Shown here piece after piece: positions 26,532 through 34,922 of a DNA stretch of 64,000 nt (positions are counted from its first letter, which is position 1; every line of letters begins with the position of its first letter). The translations under genes were made by a program, and so were the position numbers. Below the pieces are notes generated by a model. It did not search any database and was not told the DNA's origin. It saw only the letters and a list, made by a program, of their open reading frames with translations. Origin of the DNA: CAVOJV01 sp963696325 (GTDB lineage: Bacteria > Pseudomonadota > Gammaproteobacteria > Competibacterales > Competibacteraceae); assembly GCA_963696325.1 (NCBI GenBank), contig CAVOJV010000005.1:1-64000 (forward strand), written 5' to 3'.

Positions 26532-26723
26532 CTACCCCCCTTTTTCTTCTTCGTGAGCCCTGCCTGAGCGTACCCAGTCATCGACCTCGGAAAGTTTGAA
26601 TTTCCAAAGTTGGCCGATCTTATGGGCTGGTAATCTCTTGCTGTCGATCCAGCGGTAAATCGAGTCCCGGGTTACGCCGAGGGGCTCCACAACCTGCTCC
26701 ACAGAAACCCAGGGTTCAGTCAG
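26532..26723 (-). CDS. Small excisionase-type HTH DNA-binding protein
   Basis: 63 aa, an HTH_17/MerR-like fold: VSVEQVVEPLGVTRDSIYRW, then KRLPAHKIGQLWKFKLSEVD. In frame upstream there is a stop but no ATG, GTG or TTG. The start is therefore either CTG at 26723, or the true start was lost. It precedes the helicase fragment with a 2-bp gap, an arrangement I associate with mobile defence loci, where this protein is probably a regulator. Confidence 0.6.
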   Translation of the reverse strand: MTEPWVSVEQVVEPLGVTRDSIYRWIDSKRLPAHKIGQLWKFKLSEVDDWVRSGRAHEEEKGG

Positions 26724-27178
26724 GGTATGCCACCGATAAACGCGTATTTATGAGCATAGAGTTGTATCCAGTCGTAGAAAACACAATCTAACAACTCGGG
26801 GCCACTGAAACCAGTCTGCGATGCAAATTGGATGAACAAAGCGGCGCATCGTTTTCCGGGGCTGGTGATGTCGCAAGCCAGGAACTGCCTTCATTAGTTC
26901 CCGGTTTATCGGGGACTAATGGGGGACTGAGTGCCTTGGCGGGATGGCGAACTCCTACGGAACAATGTGTTATAAGTCGTATGAGGCCGCTGCTGCATCC
27001 TGAGGGTGTGCCGGGCAAAATTTTGATTAGTATCGATCATCCTCGAGTGTAACGAACCGGATTCGGTTACCACCAGAGCGTCTCTTGGTGCAGGGCGGTC
27101 CTTGATTTATATTTGCGCTACACTTCTAAGTGCTGAAAAAATACCTTTAAACATTTCTTTGCAAGGTTCAAGAGGGAT
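26724..27178. other. Intergenic, no gene recognised
   Basis: About 455 bp between the decayed defence locus and the conserved housekeeping block. A hairpin-forming pair lies inside (ATTAGTTCCC at about 26894 with GGGGACTAAT, one mismatch). No coding sequence or RNA gene was identified. Confidence 0.5.
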
Positions 27179-27691
27179 ATGAAATACCTGCACGCTGGCC
27201 TGTTGGCCCTGATGTTAATGGTGATGGGCGGGGTATACGCCGAAACCACCGATATGGAAGCGATCAAACGCCTGGTTGCCGAGGGTAAGCGGAGCGTGGC
27301 CTTGGAGAAGCTGGATGAGCGCATCGCCGCTAACGCCGACGATGTCGAGGCCCGCTTTCTGAAAGGGTGGTTGCTGCTGGAGCGAGGCGATACCGATGCC
27401 GCACGGGACGTATTCGAGGAACTTTCCCGGCGCTTCCCCCGGTTGCCAGAGCCTTTTAACAATCTGGCTACCATCTATGCCCGCGAGGGTGACTACGAAA
27501 AGGCGCGCCAGGCCTTGTTGAGCGCCATCGCCAATTCTCCCGATTACCCCGTCGTCCGGGCCAATTTAGGCGACCTGTATGCCAAGCTGGCGGCCGATGC
27601 CTACCGCAAAGCCGTGGAACTGGACCCCAAGGATCGGGCGTCGGAAGCCAAGCTTCGGTTATTGGACCAACTGTTTGCCCCTGGTGGTTGA
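27179..27691 (+). CDS. Tetratricopeptide-repeat periplasmic protein
   Basis: 170 aa. ATG 27179 has AGAGGG upstream and a signal peptide (LLALMLMVMGGVYAE). About three TPR units follow (VEARFLKGWLLLERGDTDAA, PEPFNNLATIYAREGDYEKA, PVVRANLGDLYAKLAADAY). TPR proteins mediate protein contacts; partner and role are unknown. It is the first gene of a block leading to recA; the pncC gene starts 18 bp after its stop. Confidence 0.85.
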   Translation: MKYLHAGLLALMLMVMGGVYAETTDMEAIKRLVAEGKRSVALEKLDERIAANADDVEARFLKGWLLLERGDTDAARDVFEELSRRFPRLPEPFNNLATIYAREGDYEKARQALLSAIANSPDYPVVRANLGDLYAKLAADAYRKAVELDPKDRASEAKLRLLDQLFAPGG

Positions 27692-27708
27692 GGCAATACC
27701 CACGCGGC

Positions 27709-28197
27709 ATGGCAAGACCCGTCCAGGAGCTGGCTGTCCAGATAGGTGATAGGCTGCGGTCACGGGGCAGGATGCTGGCGACGGCGGAATCCTGTACGGG
27801 CGGTTGGATTGCCAAGGTTATCACCGATGTGCCGGGCAGTTCCGGCTGGTTCGAACGCGGTTTCGTGACCTACAGCAACGCTGCCAAGGTGGATATGCTG
27901 GGTGTGAGCGAGGTCACGCTGGCAACGTATGGAGCGGTGAGCGCGGAAACCGTCAGGGAGATGGCGGAGGGTGCCTTGGCGCACAGTCAGGCTGAGGTTG
28001 CGGTAGCGGTCAGCGGCATCGCCGGCCCCGATGGTGGCAGTCCCGACAAGCCGGTGGGAACCGTGTGGCTGGCGTGGTCAAGCAGGGACGGGGCTACCCG
28101 CAGCCATTGCTATCGGTTCAGCGGTGGCCGGGAGGCGGTACGCTACCAGTCGGTGCTTGCGGCTCTGGAGGGGCTGATGGATGGCCTCACCCGCTAA
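27709..28197 (+). CDS. pncC: Nicotinamide-nucleotide amidohydrolase (PncC/CinA C-terminal)
   Basis: 162 aa, the stand-alone CinA C-terminal domain: MLATAESCTGGWIAKVITD, GFVTYSNAAKVDMLGV, VAVSGIAGPDGGSPDKPVGT. It deamidates nicotinamide mononucleotide to nicotinate mononucleotide in the pyridine nucleotide salvage cycle. ATG 27709 is chosen over the upstream TTG. Its usual place before recA is kept, and its end overlaps thpR by 17 bp. Confidence 0.9.
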   Translation: MARPVQELAVQIGDRLRSRGRMLATAESCTGGWIAKVITDVPGSSGWFERGFVTYSNAAKVDMLGVSEVTLATYGAVSAETVREMAEGALAHSQAEVAVAVSGIAGPDGGSPDKPVGTVWLAWSSRDGATRSHCYRFSGGREAVRYQSVLAALEGLMDGLTR

Positions 28198-28741
28198 CGC
28201 CCGCCGCCTGTTTCTGGCCCTGTGGCCTGGCGAGGCAGAATGCGAAAGGCTGGCCGAACTGGTCCGTACGGTTGACGGGGCGCATTCGATCAAGCCTCCC
28301 AATCTGCATCTTACTCTGGTGTTTCTGGGAGCTACAAGCGCCGAGCGGCTGACTTGCTACGAGGGCGCCCTCACCGATTTAACCATGCCCCCGCTAACAT
28401 TGACGCTGGACCGCTTGGGTTTTTGGCCGAAGCCGCGTATCCTCTGGTTAGGTCCAACTCACGCGCCAACGGATCTTTTAGCGCTGGTGCGGGAGCTAAA
28501 CCGCCGTCTGGAAAGGTGTGGTTTCACGCCGGAAAGGCGCCCTTTCGTCCCCCACATTACCCTGGCCCGCAAGTTCTCTGGTCCCGTTCCCCGCGATCAG
28601 CTCAGTGATCCGCTGTCCTGGCCCGTAGATTGCCTTGTTCTTGCGGAGTCCGTGCGCCGGACCAGCAGTACGGATTATCAGGTGTTGCACAGTTGGCCAA
28701 TTGGCTCAGGGACTAGGTCAGAAATAGGTTTTGTGAAATAA
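28181..28741 (+). CDS. thpR: RNA 2',3'-cyclic phosphodiesterase
   Basis: 186 aa, 2H phosphoesterase family. The two signature motifs are HLTLVF (about residue 43) and HITLAR (about 126). It opens 2',3'-cyclic phosphates to 2'-phosphates on RNA (formerly LigT). The start ATG 28181 lies inside the pncC end. Confidence 0.9.
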   Translation: MASPANARRLFLALWPGEAECERLAELVRTVDGAHSIKPPNLHLTLVFLGATSAERLTCYEGALTDLTMPPLTLTLDRLGFWPKPRILWLGPTHAPTDLLALVRELNRRLERCGFTPERRPFVPHITLARKFSGPVPRDQLSDPLSWPVDCLVLAESVRRTSSTDYQVLHSWPIGSGTRSEIGFVK

Positions 28742-28805
28742 TTCGCAAATTTCCCGCTCTAGGAAGTGAGCAGGGCAAGTCCATAATGTTATAGGAGTTT
28801 AGTAA

Positions 28806-29864
28806 ATGGATGAAAACAAGAAAAAAGCCCTTGCAGGTGCGCTTAGCCAAATCGAACGCCAGTTTGGTAAGGGTTCGGTCATGCGCCTTGGCGATGGTGG
28901 CGTGGCTCGGGATATCGAAGTCATATCCACCGGGTCTCTGGGCTTGGACATCGCCCTTGGGATTGGCGGTTTGCCGCGTGGCCGGGTTGTGGAGATCTAT
29001 GGTCCGGAATCCTCGGGCAAGACTACCCTTACCCTCCAGGTAATCGCCGAGGCGCAGAAACTGGGCGGGTGCGCCGCTTTCGTGGACGCCGAGCACGCCC
29101 TGGACCCTCAATACGCCGCCAAACTGGGTGTCAAGGTGGATGATTTGCTGGTGTCGCAACCCGATACCGGCGAGCAGGCCCTGGAGATTACTGATATGCT
29201 GGTACGCTCCGGCGCCGTGGACGTGGTGGTGATAGACTCGGTAGCCGCGTTGACGCCTAAGGCGGAAATCGAGGGCGACATGGGGGATTCCCACGTGGGC
29301 CTGCAAGCTCGCCTCATGTCCCAGGCGTTGCGCAAGCTCACTGCCAACATCAAGCGCTCCAATACGCTGGTCATTTTCATCAACCAGATTCGCATGAAGA
29401 TCGGGGTGATTTTTGGATCACCGGAAACCACCACCGGCGGCAATGCGCTGAAATTCTATGCCTCGGTGCGCTTGGACATCCGTCGCATCGGCTCCATTAA
29501 GAAAGGTGATGAGGTGATCGGCAGCGAAACCCGCGTCAAGGTGGTCAAGAACAAGGTGGCGCCACCTTTCAAGCAGGCCGAGTTCGAGATCCTTTACAAC
29601 GAAGGTATTTCCCGGCTGGGTGAGATCATTGACCTGGGGGTTGCGGCTGGCCTGCTCGATAAGGCCGGCGCCTGGTACAGTTACAGCGGCAACCGCATCG
29701 GCCAGGGTAAGGAAAACGTGCGTGCCTATTTCAAGGAGAATCCAGAACTTGCCCGCGAACTGGAAGACAAAATTCGCACTCATTTCCTGGTGAAACCCGA
29801 GGCCGTTCCCGGTATCGTCCCCGAAGGCGTTGATCTCGATGACGAACCGGCAATCGAATCCTGA
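28806..29864 (+). CDS. recA: Recombinase RecA
   Basis: 352 aa, full length. ATG 28806 follows AGGAG at ten bases. Walker A is GPESSGKTT (66-74), then VDSVAALTP-type Walker B (VVIDSVAALTPKAEIEG) and loop L2 (NQIRMKIGVIFGSPETTTGG). At position 205 Ser stands where most RecA proteins have Asn (FGNPETTTGG). It catalyses strand exchange and LexA self-cleavage. I found no CTGT-N8-ACAG LexA box directly upstream. recX overlaps its end. Confidence 0.97.
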   Translation: MDENKKKALAGALSQIERQFGKGSVMRLGDGGVARDIEVISTGSLGLDIALGIGGLPRGRVVEIYGPESSGKTTLTLQVIAEAQKLGGCAAFVDAEHALDPQYAAKLGVKVDDLLVSQPDTGEQALEITDMLVRSGAVDVVVIDSVAALTPKAEIEGDMGDSHVGLQARLMSQALRKLTANIKRSNTLVIFINQIRMKIGVIFGSPETTTGGNALKFYASVRLDIRRIGSIKKGDEVIGSETRVKVVKNKVAPPFKQAEFEILYNEGISRLGEIIDLGVAAGLLDKAGAWYSYSGNRIGQGKENVRAYFKENPELARELEDKIRTHFLVKPEAVPGIVPEGVDLDDEPAIES

Positions 29865-30318
29865 TACGGTTGCCGAGGCTACGCCGCAACAGGCGCGCCG
29901 CGTCGCCTTGAATCTGCTCGCTCGGCGAGAGCACTCGCGGTTGGAACTGCACCATAAGCTAAACCGGCGCGGTTTCGCGCCAGCTCTGATTGCCACGGTG
30001 CTGGCGCAATTGGTTGCGGAAGATCTGCTCAATGAGCACCGTTATGCTGAACTGTATTCTCATAGTCGAGTCGACAAAGGTTATGGGCCTTTGCGCGTGC
30101 AGCGGGAATTACGTGAACGGGGAGTGCCCACCATCGTCGTCGCAGCCGTCCTTGCAGATCTGAAGGATCTGTGGATACGCAAGCTAACGGAGTTGCACCG
30201 CAAGCGGTTTGGAGCCCTGCTGCCCAAGGATGCCGCCGGACAGGCCCAGCAGATACGCTTTCTGCGCCATCGAGGTTTTACGCCGGAGCAGATTAACCAT
30301 CTGTTCCGGGAATCATAA
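29839..30318 (+). CDS. recX: Regulatory protein RecX
   Basis: 159 aa. Three-helix RecX repeats: RVALNLLARREHSRLELHHK, VLAQLVAEDLLNEHRYAEL, and a last one ending FTPEQINHLF. It binds in the groove of RecA filaments and limits their extension. ATG 29839 lies within the end of recA, so translation is coupled. Confidence 0.93.
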   Translation: MTNRQSNPDTVAEATPQQARRVALNLLARREHSRLELHHKLNRRGFAPALIATVLAQLVAEDLLNEHRYAELYSHSRVDKGYGPLRVQRELRERGVPTIVVAAVLADLKDLWIRKLTELHRKRFGALLPKDAAGQAQQIRFLRHRGFTPEQINHLFRES

Positions 30319-30349
30319 ACAACGTTATACCTCCTACCTAGCAACAACC

Positions 30350-32961
30350 ATGACCAGCAGCGCTGAATTACGTGAGCTTTTTTTAGAATTCTTCCGCGCC
30401 CGCGGCCACCAGGTCGTTGTCAGCAGCTCGCTGGTACCCGCCAACGATCCTACCCTGCTGTTTACTAATGCCGGCATGGTGCAGTTCAAGGACGCGTTCC
30501 TGGGCCGCGAGCAGCGGCCTTATGTGCGGGCGGTTACGTCGCAGCGCTGTGTGCGCGCTGGCGGTAAGCACAATGATCTCGATAACGTCGGCTATACCGC
30601 CCGCCACCACACCTTTTTCGAGATGCTGGGCAATTTCAGCTTCGGCGATTACTTCAAAGACGTTGCCATCGAGTATGCGTGGTCCTTTCTCGTCGATACC
30701 CTGAAGCTGCCACCGGAGCGGCTCTGGATCACGGTGTTCGAGGAAGACCAACAGGCCGAGGATGTCTGGCTCAAGGGAATCGGGGTGGACCCAGCCCGTT
30801 TCTCGCGCATTGGCGCCAAGGACAACTTCTGGTCGATGGGCGACACCGGTCCTTGCGGGCCTTGTTCGGAGATCTTTTACGATCATGGTCCTGAAATAGC
30901 CGGTGGTCCACCGGGTTCTCCCGATGAGGACGGCGATCGTTATGTCGAAATCTGGAATCTGGTATTCATGCAGTATGACCGCGCTGCCGATGGCACCCTG
31001 ACCCCACTGCCCAAACCCTCGGTGGATACGGGCATGGGCCTGGAGCGCTTGGCCGCCGTCATGCAGGGGGTACACAGTAATTACGACATCGATCTGTTTC
31101 GGAACCTTATCAAGGCCGCCGCCGAGGTGACGGGGGCGCAGGACCTGCAGGCTAATTCCCTAAAGGTTATCGCCGATCACATCCGGTCCGCCGCCTTTTT
31201 GATCGTGGATGGGGTGCTGCCCTCCAATGAGGGGCGTGGTTATGTGTTGCGTCGTATTATGCGCCGGGCTATCCGGCACGGCTACAAACTGGGTGCCGAT
31301 GGCGCTTTTTTCCATAAGCTGGTGGCTCCCCTCGTGGCCGATATGGGCGCTGCCTACCCCGAACTGCAAGGCTCCGAGGCCCAGGTAACGAGGGTAATCG
31401 CCCAGGAAGAAGAACGCTTTGCGGAGACGCTGGAACATGGCTTGCGCCTGCTAGAGTATGATATCGGCCGGTTGTCCGGCCAAGTCATCCCGGGCGAGAC
31501 GGTGTTCAAGCTCTACGATACCTATGGGTTCCCCGTCGATCTGACCGCCGATATTGCCCGCGAGCGGGATTTGCAGTTGGATATGGCGGGCTTTGATCGG
31601 AAATGGCCGCCCAGCGGGAGCGGGCGCGGGCTGCCAGCAAATTCCATGTCAATGAGCATGCTCAGGTTGAAGGAGAAGGCATTGGCAAGACCGATTTCCA
31701 GGGTTATGAATATCTGGAAGTGAAGGATGCCAGAATCCTCAATCTGTATATGAATGGCAGTGCCGTAGAGTGTCTTTACGCTGCTCAGCAGGGCGTCGTG
31801 GTGCTGGACAGAACGCCTTTTTACGCAGAGTCCGGTGGCCAGGCCGGCGACCGCGGCGTGTTGCTCGGCGAAGATACTGTCTTCGAAGTCAGCGGTACCG
31901 TCAAATACGGTGGCAGGATGCATGGCCACATAGGCGTGCTCAACCGCGGTGAGCTGCGCGTGGGTGACAGCGTGACCGCCCAAGTGGATACCACCAAGCG
32001 CCAGGCCACAGCCCTCAATCACTCCGCTACCCACCTTTTACACGCGGCCCTGCGCCGGGTGTTGGGTGACCATGTTACCCAGAAAGGTTCCCTGGTGGAT
32101 GACCAGCGCCTGCGCTTCGATTTTTCTCACTTTGAACCGCTGACGGCAACGCAACTGGAGGAAATCGAGCGGCTGGTAAATGCCCAGATCCGCGTCAATG
32201 CAGATGTGGAAACCCGTATCATGGCCATTGATGAGGCCATGCAATCCGGGGCACAGGCACTGTTCGGGGAAAAATACGATGCCCTGGTCCGGGTGTTGCG
32301 CATGGGGGAGTTTTCCACCGAATTATGCGGTGGTACTCATGTGCGCCGGTTAGGGGATATAGGACTGTTCAAGATTGTTACCGAGGGCGGTATCGCCTCT
32401 GGGGTGAGGCGCATCGAAGCGGTCACCGGCGAGCAGGCTCTCGAGTATGTCAACAACATGCAAAGCCATCTCCAGCAGGTGGCGCAGTTGGTCAAGGCTG
32501 ATTCGGAAAACGCCGAGGATAAGGTGCGGCAACTGGTGGATAAGGCCCGCCGACTAGAGAGGGAAGTTGAGCAATTGAAGGCGAAGTTTGCCAGCAGCCA
32601 GGGCGATGATCTTGTTAACCAGGCGATCGAGGTGGATGGTGTCAAGGTGCTGGCGGCCTGCTTGGAGGATGCCGATCCCAAGGCGTTGCGGGATGCTGTG
32701 GATCAGATTAAGAGCAAACTCAAGGCGGCGGCGGTGGTTTTGGCGACGGTGGAAGATGGCAAGGTACGGCTGGTCGCTGGGGTAACTCCCGACCAGACCA
32801 GCCGGCTCAAGGCCGGCGAACTGGTCAACATGGTCGCCCAGCAGGTGGGCGGCAAGGGTGGTGGTCGTGCTGACTTGGCCCAGGCCGGTGGTACCGATCC
32901 GTCCCGCTTGGAAGCAGCCCTGCGCTCCGTCCCGGCGTGGGTCAGAAGCCAGCTTTCCTAA
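30350..32961 (+). CDS. alaS: Alanine--tRNA ligase (one-base homopolymer frameshift)
   Basis: 870 aa if one A is restored. ATG 30350 starts MTSSAELRELFLEFFRARGH. Catalytic core: NDPTLLFTNAGMVQFKD and RHHTFFEMLGNFSFGDYF. The editing domain has NHSATHLLHAALR (HxxxH) and ELCGGTHVRR. The C-terminal DHHA1 part ends GGTDPSRLEAALRSVP. The frame breaks at AAA 31601-31603, where AAAA would give GFDRKMAAQRERAR as in other AlaS. The cell needs this enzyme, and no other alaS is in view, so I treat the break as a sequence error. Confidence 0.93.
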
Positions 32962-33035
32962 GGGGTTAAAATCGCTTTATTTATGCACGCGGTTAGTATC
33001 TAATAGCAGCCTTTTATTCGCGGGGCGAGTACAGC

Positions 33036-34262
33036 ATGTCTCTGATAATACAGAAATACGGCGGCACTTCGGTAGGCAGTATCGAACGCATCGAAAACGT
33101 AGCCGAGAAGGTGATCGGCTATCGCAAGCGCGGCTACGACGTGGTGGTCGTGGTATCGGCCATGAGCGGCGAAACGGATCGCTTGTTGGGTTTAGCCAAG
33201 GCCATTAGCGCCCGCCCGTCGCCCCGGGAACTGGACGTGCTGTTGTCCACGGGTGAGCAGGTGACCATTGCACTGCTCGGCATAGCCCTGGAAAAGCGTG
33301 GTCAATCGGCCCGTTCCTACACCGGCGGTCAGGTGCAAATCCGTACCGACAGTGCCTTTAACAAGGCGCGCATCGAGGATATCGACGCTGAGCACATGCG
33401 CGCCGATCTGGCCGCTGGCCGGGTGGTGGTGGTCGCAGGCTTCCAGGGTGTTGATGGGCAGGGCAACATCACTACCCTGGGACGGGGTGGCTCCGATACC
33501 ACGGCGGTTGCCCTGGCCGCCGCTCTCAAGGCGTCCGAGTGCCAGATCTTCACCGATGTGGATGGCGTCTATACTACCGACCCGCGGGTGGTACCTCAGG
33601 CACGCCGTCTGGATCGCATCACCTTTGAGGAGATGCTGGAGTTGGCTAGCCTCGGTTCCAAGGTGTTGCAGATACGTTCGGTGGAATTCGCCGGCAAATA
33701 TAATGTCCCATTGCGTGTACTCTCTTCCTTTCAGGAAGGGCAAGGTACGCTTATTACGTTTGAGGAGGAAAAGATGGAACAAGCCCTCATCTCCGGCATT
33801 GCCTTTAACCGAGACGAGGCCAAGTTAACTGTGCTCGGCGTACCAGATCGGCCGGGCGTGGCTTTCAGTATCCTGGGACATATCGCCGATGCAAATATTG
33901 AAGTGGATATGATTATCCAAAATATCGGCCAGGATGGTACGACGGATTTTACCTTCACCGTGAATCGTAACGAGTATGAGCGTGCCCTGGGGATCCTGAC
34001 TGCTCGTGCCAGGGAATTGGGCGCTCGTGAAGTTGTTGGAGATAACAAAATTGTCAAAATTTCCTTGGTGGGTGTCGGCATGCGTTCACACGCGGGTATT
34101 GCCAGCACCATGTTCCAAGCCTTGGCGAAGGAGGGTATCAATATCCGGATGATTTCCACTTCCGAAATCAAGATTTCCGTGGTGGTGGATGAGAAATACC
34201 TGGAGCTGGGTGTGCGTACCCTGCACGATGCTTTCCATATGGATAAGGTACCAGCGGTCTAA
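33036..34262 (+). CDS. lysC: Aspartate kinase
   Basis: 408 aa, monofunctional aspartokinase. Kinase motifs: QKYGGTSVGS (N-terminus), VVVSAMSGETDRL, TLGRGGSDTTAVAL, FTDVDGVYTTDPR. Two ACT domains follow from about residue 265 (VLGVPDRPGVAFSILG, VGVGMRSHAGIASTMF), the site of lysine/threonine feedback. It makes aspartyl phosphate for lysine, threonine and methionine. An in-frame internal start with a strong ribosome site at 33763-33776 would make a separate ACT-only beta subunit. Confidence 0.96.
   Translation: MSLIIQKYGGTSVGSIERIENVAEKVIGYRKRGYDVVVVVSAMSGETDRLLGLAKAISARPSPRELDVLLSTGEQVTIALLGIALEKRGQSARSYTGGQVQIRTDSAFNKARIEDIDAEHMRADLAAGRVVVVAGFQGVDGQGNITTLGRGGSDTTAVALAAALKASECQIFTDVDGVYTTDPRVVPQARRLDRITFEEMLELASLGSKVLQIRSVEFAGKYNVPLRVLSSFQEGQGTLITFEEEKMEQALISGIAFNRDEAKLTVLGVPDRPGVAFSILGHIADANIEVDMIIQNIGQDGTTDFTFTVNRNEYERALGILTARARELGAREVVGDNKIVKISLVGVGMRSHAGIASTMFQALAKEGINIRMISTSEIKISVVVDEKYLELGVRTLHDAFHMDKVPAV
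33763..33776 (+). promoter_or_regulatory. Internal ribosome site and start in lysC (possible beta subunit)
   Basis: A perfect AGGAGG (33763-33768) lies five bases before an in-frame ATG (33774). Translation from there gives 162 residues beginning MEQALISGIAF, exactly the ACT regulatory half. Such alpha/beta aspartokinases with an internal start are known in Bacillus and Corynebacterium. Confidence 0.55.
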
Positions 34263-34402
34263 TGCTACCAAGCCGGGCTTTCATTCCTTGCTGATAAATG
34301 GCTAAAAAATATTACAATCATATTAAAAGATAATACATTCAGGTAGATTACGGGGTGTGAGTTCCCTAACCGGACTGCTAGGTGATAGATACGGAGAATA
34401 CA

Positions 34403-34618
34403 ATGCTTATTTTGACGCGTAGAGTTGGAGAAACGCTTATGATTGGTGACGAGGTAACCGTCACCGTGTTGGGCGTTAAAGGTAACCAAGTTCGCATCGG
34501 GGTGAATGCGCCCAAGGATATCGCCGTGCATCGGGAAGAGATTTACGAACGTATTAAACGCGAGCAAGAAGCCGCTGCTCAAAGTAGTGCGGTTGATATC
34601 GGTAATGAGGCCGAGTAA
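34403..34618 (+). CDS. csrA: Carbon storage regulator CsrA
   Basis: 71 aa with the invariant start MLILTRRVGETLMIGDE and RIGVNAPKDIAVHREEIYER. It binds GGA motifs in mRNA leaders and controls carbon metabolism, motility and biofilm. ATG 34403 has GGAG seven bases upstream. Position between lysC and tRNA-Ser is the usual gammaproteobacterial one. Confidence 0.97.
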   Translation: MLILTRRVGETLMIGDEVTVTVLGVKGNQVRIGVNAPKDIAVHREEIYERIKREQEAAAQSSAVDIGNEAE

Positions 34619-34687
34619 AGTCTTTACGGCAGTGTGTTTCAGAGGTAATCTTAGCGGCCTTTGATGCTTGTCTGCGGACAAGCAATA

Positions 34688-34780
34688 GGAGAGATGGCCG
34701 AGCGGCTGAAGGCGCTCCCCTGCTAAGGGAGTATGGGGTCAAAAGCTCCATCGAGGGTTCGAATCCCTCTCTCTCCGCCA
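34688..34780 (+). tRNA. tRNA-Ser (GCU)
   Basis: 93 nt with encoded CCA. Acceptor stem GGAGAGA/TCTCTCC, long variable arm as in class II serine tRNAs, anticodon GCT in the loop CTGCTAA, T-loop GGTTCGAATCC. Reads codons AGC/AGU. Confidence 0.95.
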
Positions 34781-34835
34781 TTAATGTTGGTTTGACAGTC
34801 CTTGAGTCATTCAACATAATAGGCCTCCTTAATAA

Positions 34836-34912
34836 GCGCCCGTAGCTCAGTTGGATAGAGTACCTGGCTACGAACCAGGCGGTCGGGAGTTCGAATCTCT
34901 CCGGGCGCGCCA
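34836..34912 (+). tRNA. tRNA-Arg (ACG)
   Basis: 77 nt with encoded CCA. Acceptor GCGCCCG/CGGGCGC, D-arm GCTCAGTTGGATAGAG, anticodon ACG (read as ICG), T-loop GTTCGAATC. The 3' 43 bp recur at 56400-56442, marking it as the integration target of an island. Confidence 0.96.
34870..34912 (+). other. Left attachment site (attL) within the 3' half of tRNA-Arg
   Basis: Direct repeat of 56400-56442. The last 28 bp (34885-34912, up to CCA) are identical; two mismatches occur further in (34879 and 34884). The repeat begins at the anticodon, a common crossover region for tRNA-targeting integrases. Confidence 0.75.
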
Positions 34913-34922
34913 ATAATAAAGA

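Noticed and set aside
26788..27018. Minus-strand open frame upstream of the TPR gene
   Set aside because: Low-complexity translation without family resemblance or ribosome site.
28742..28805. LexA (SOS) box before recA
   Set aside because: I looked for CTGT-N8-ACAG in the 64-bp gap and the end of thpR and found no acceptable match.
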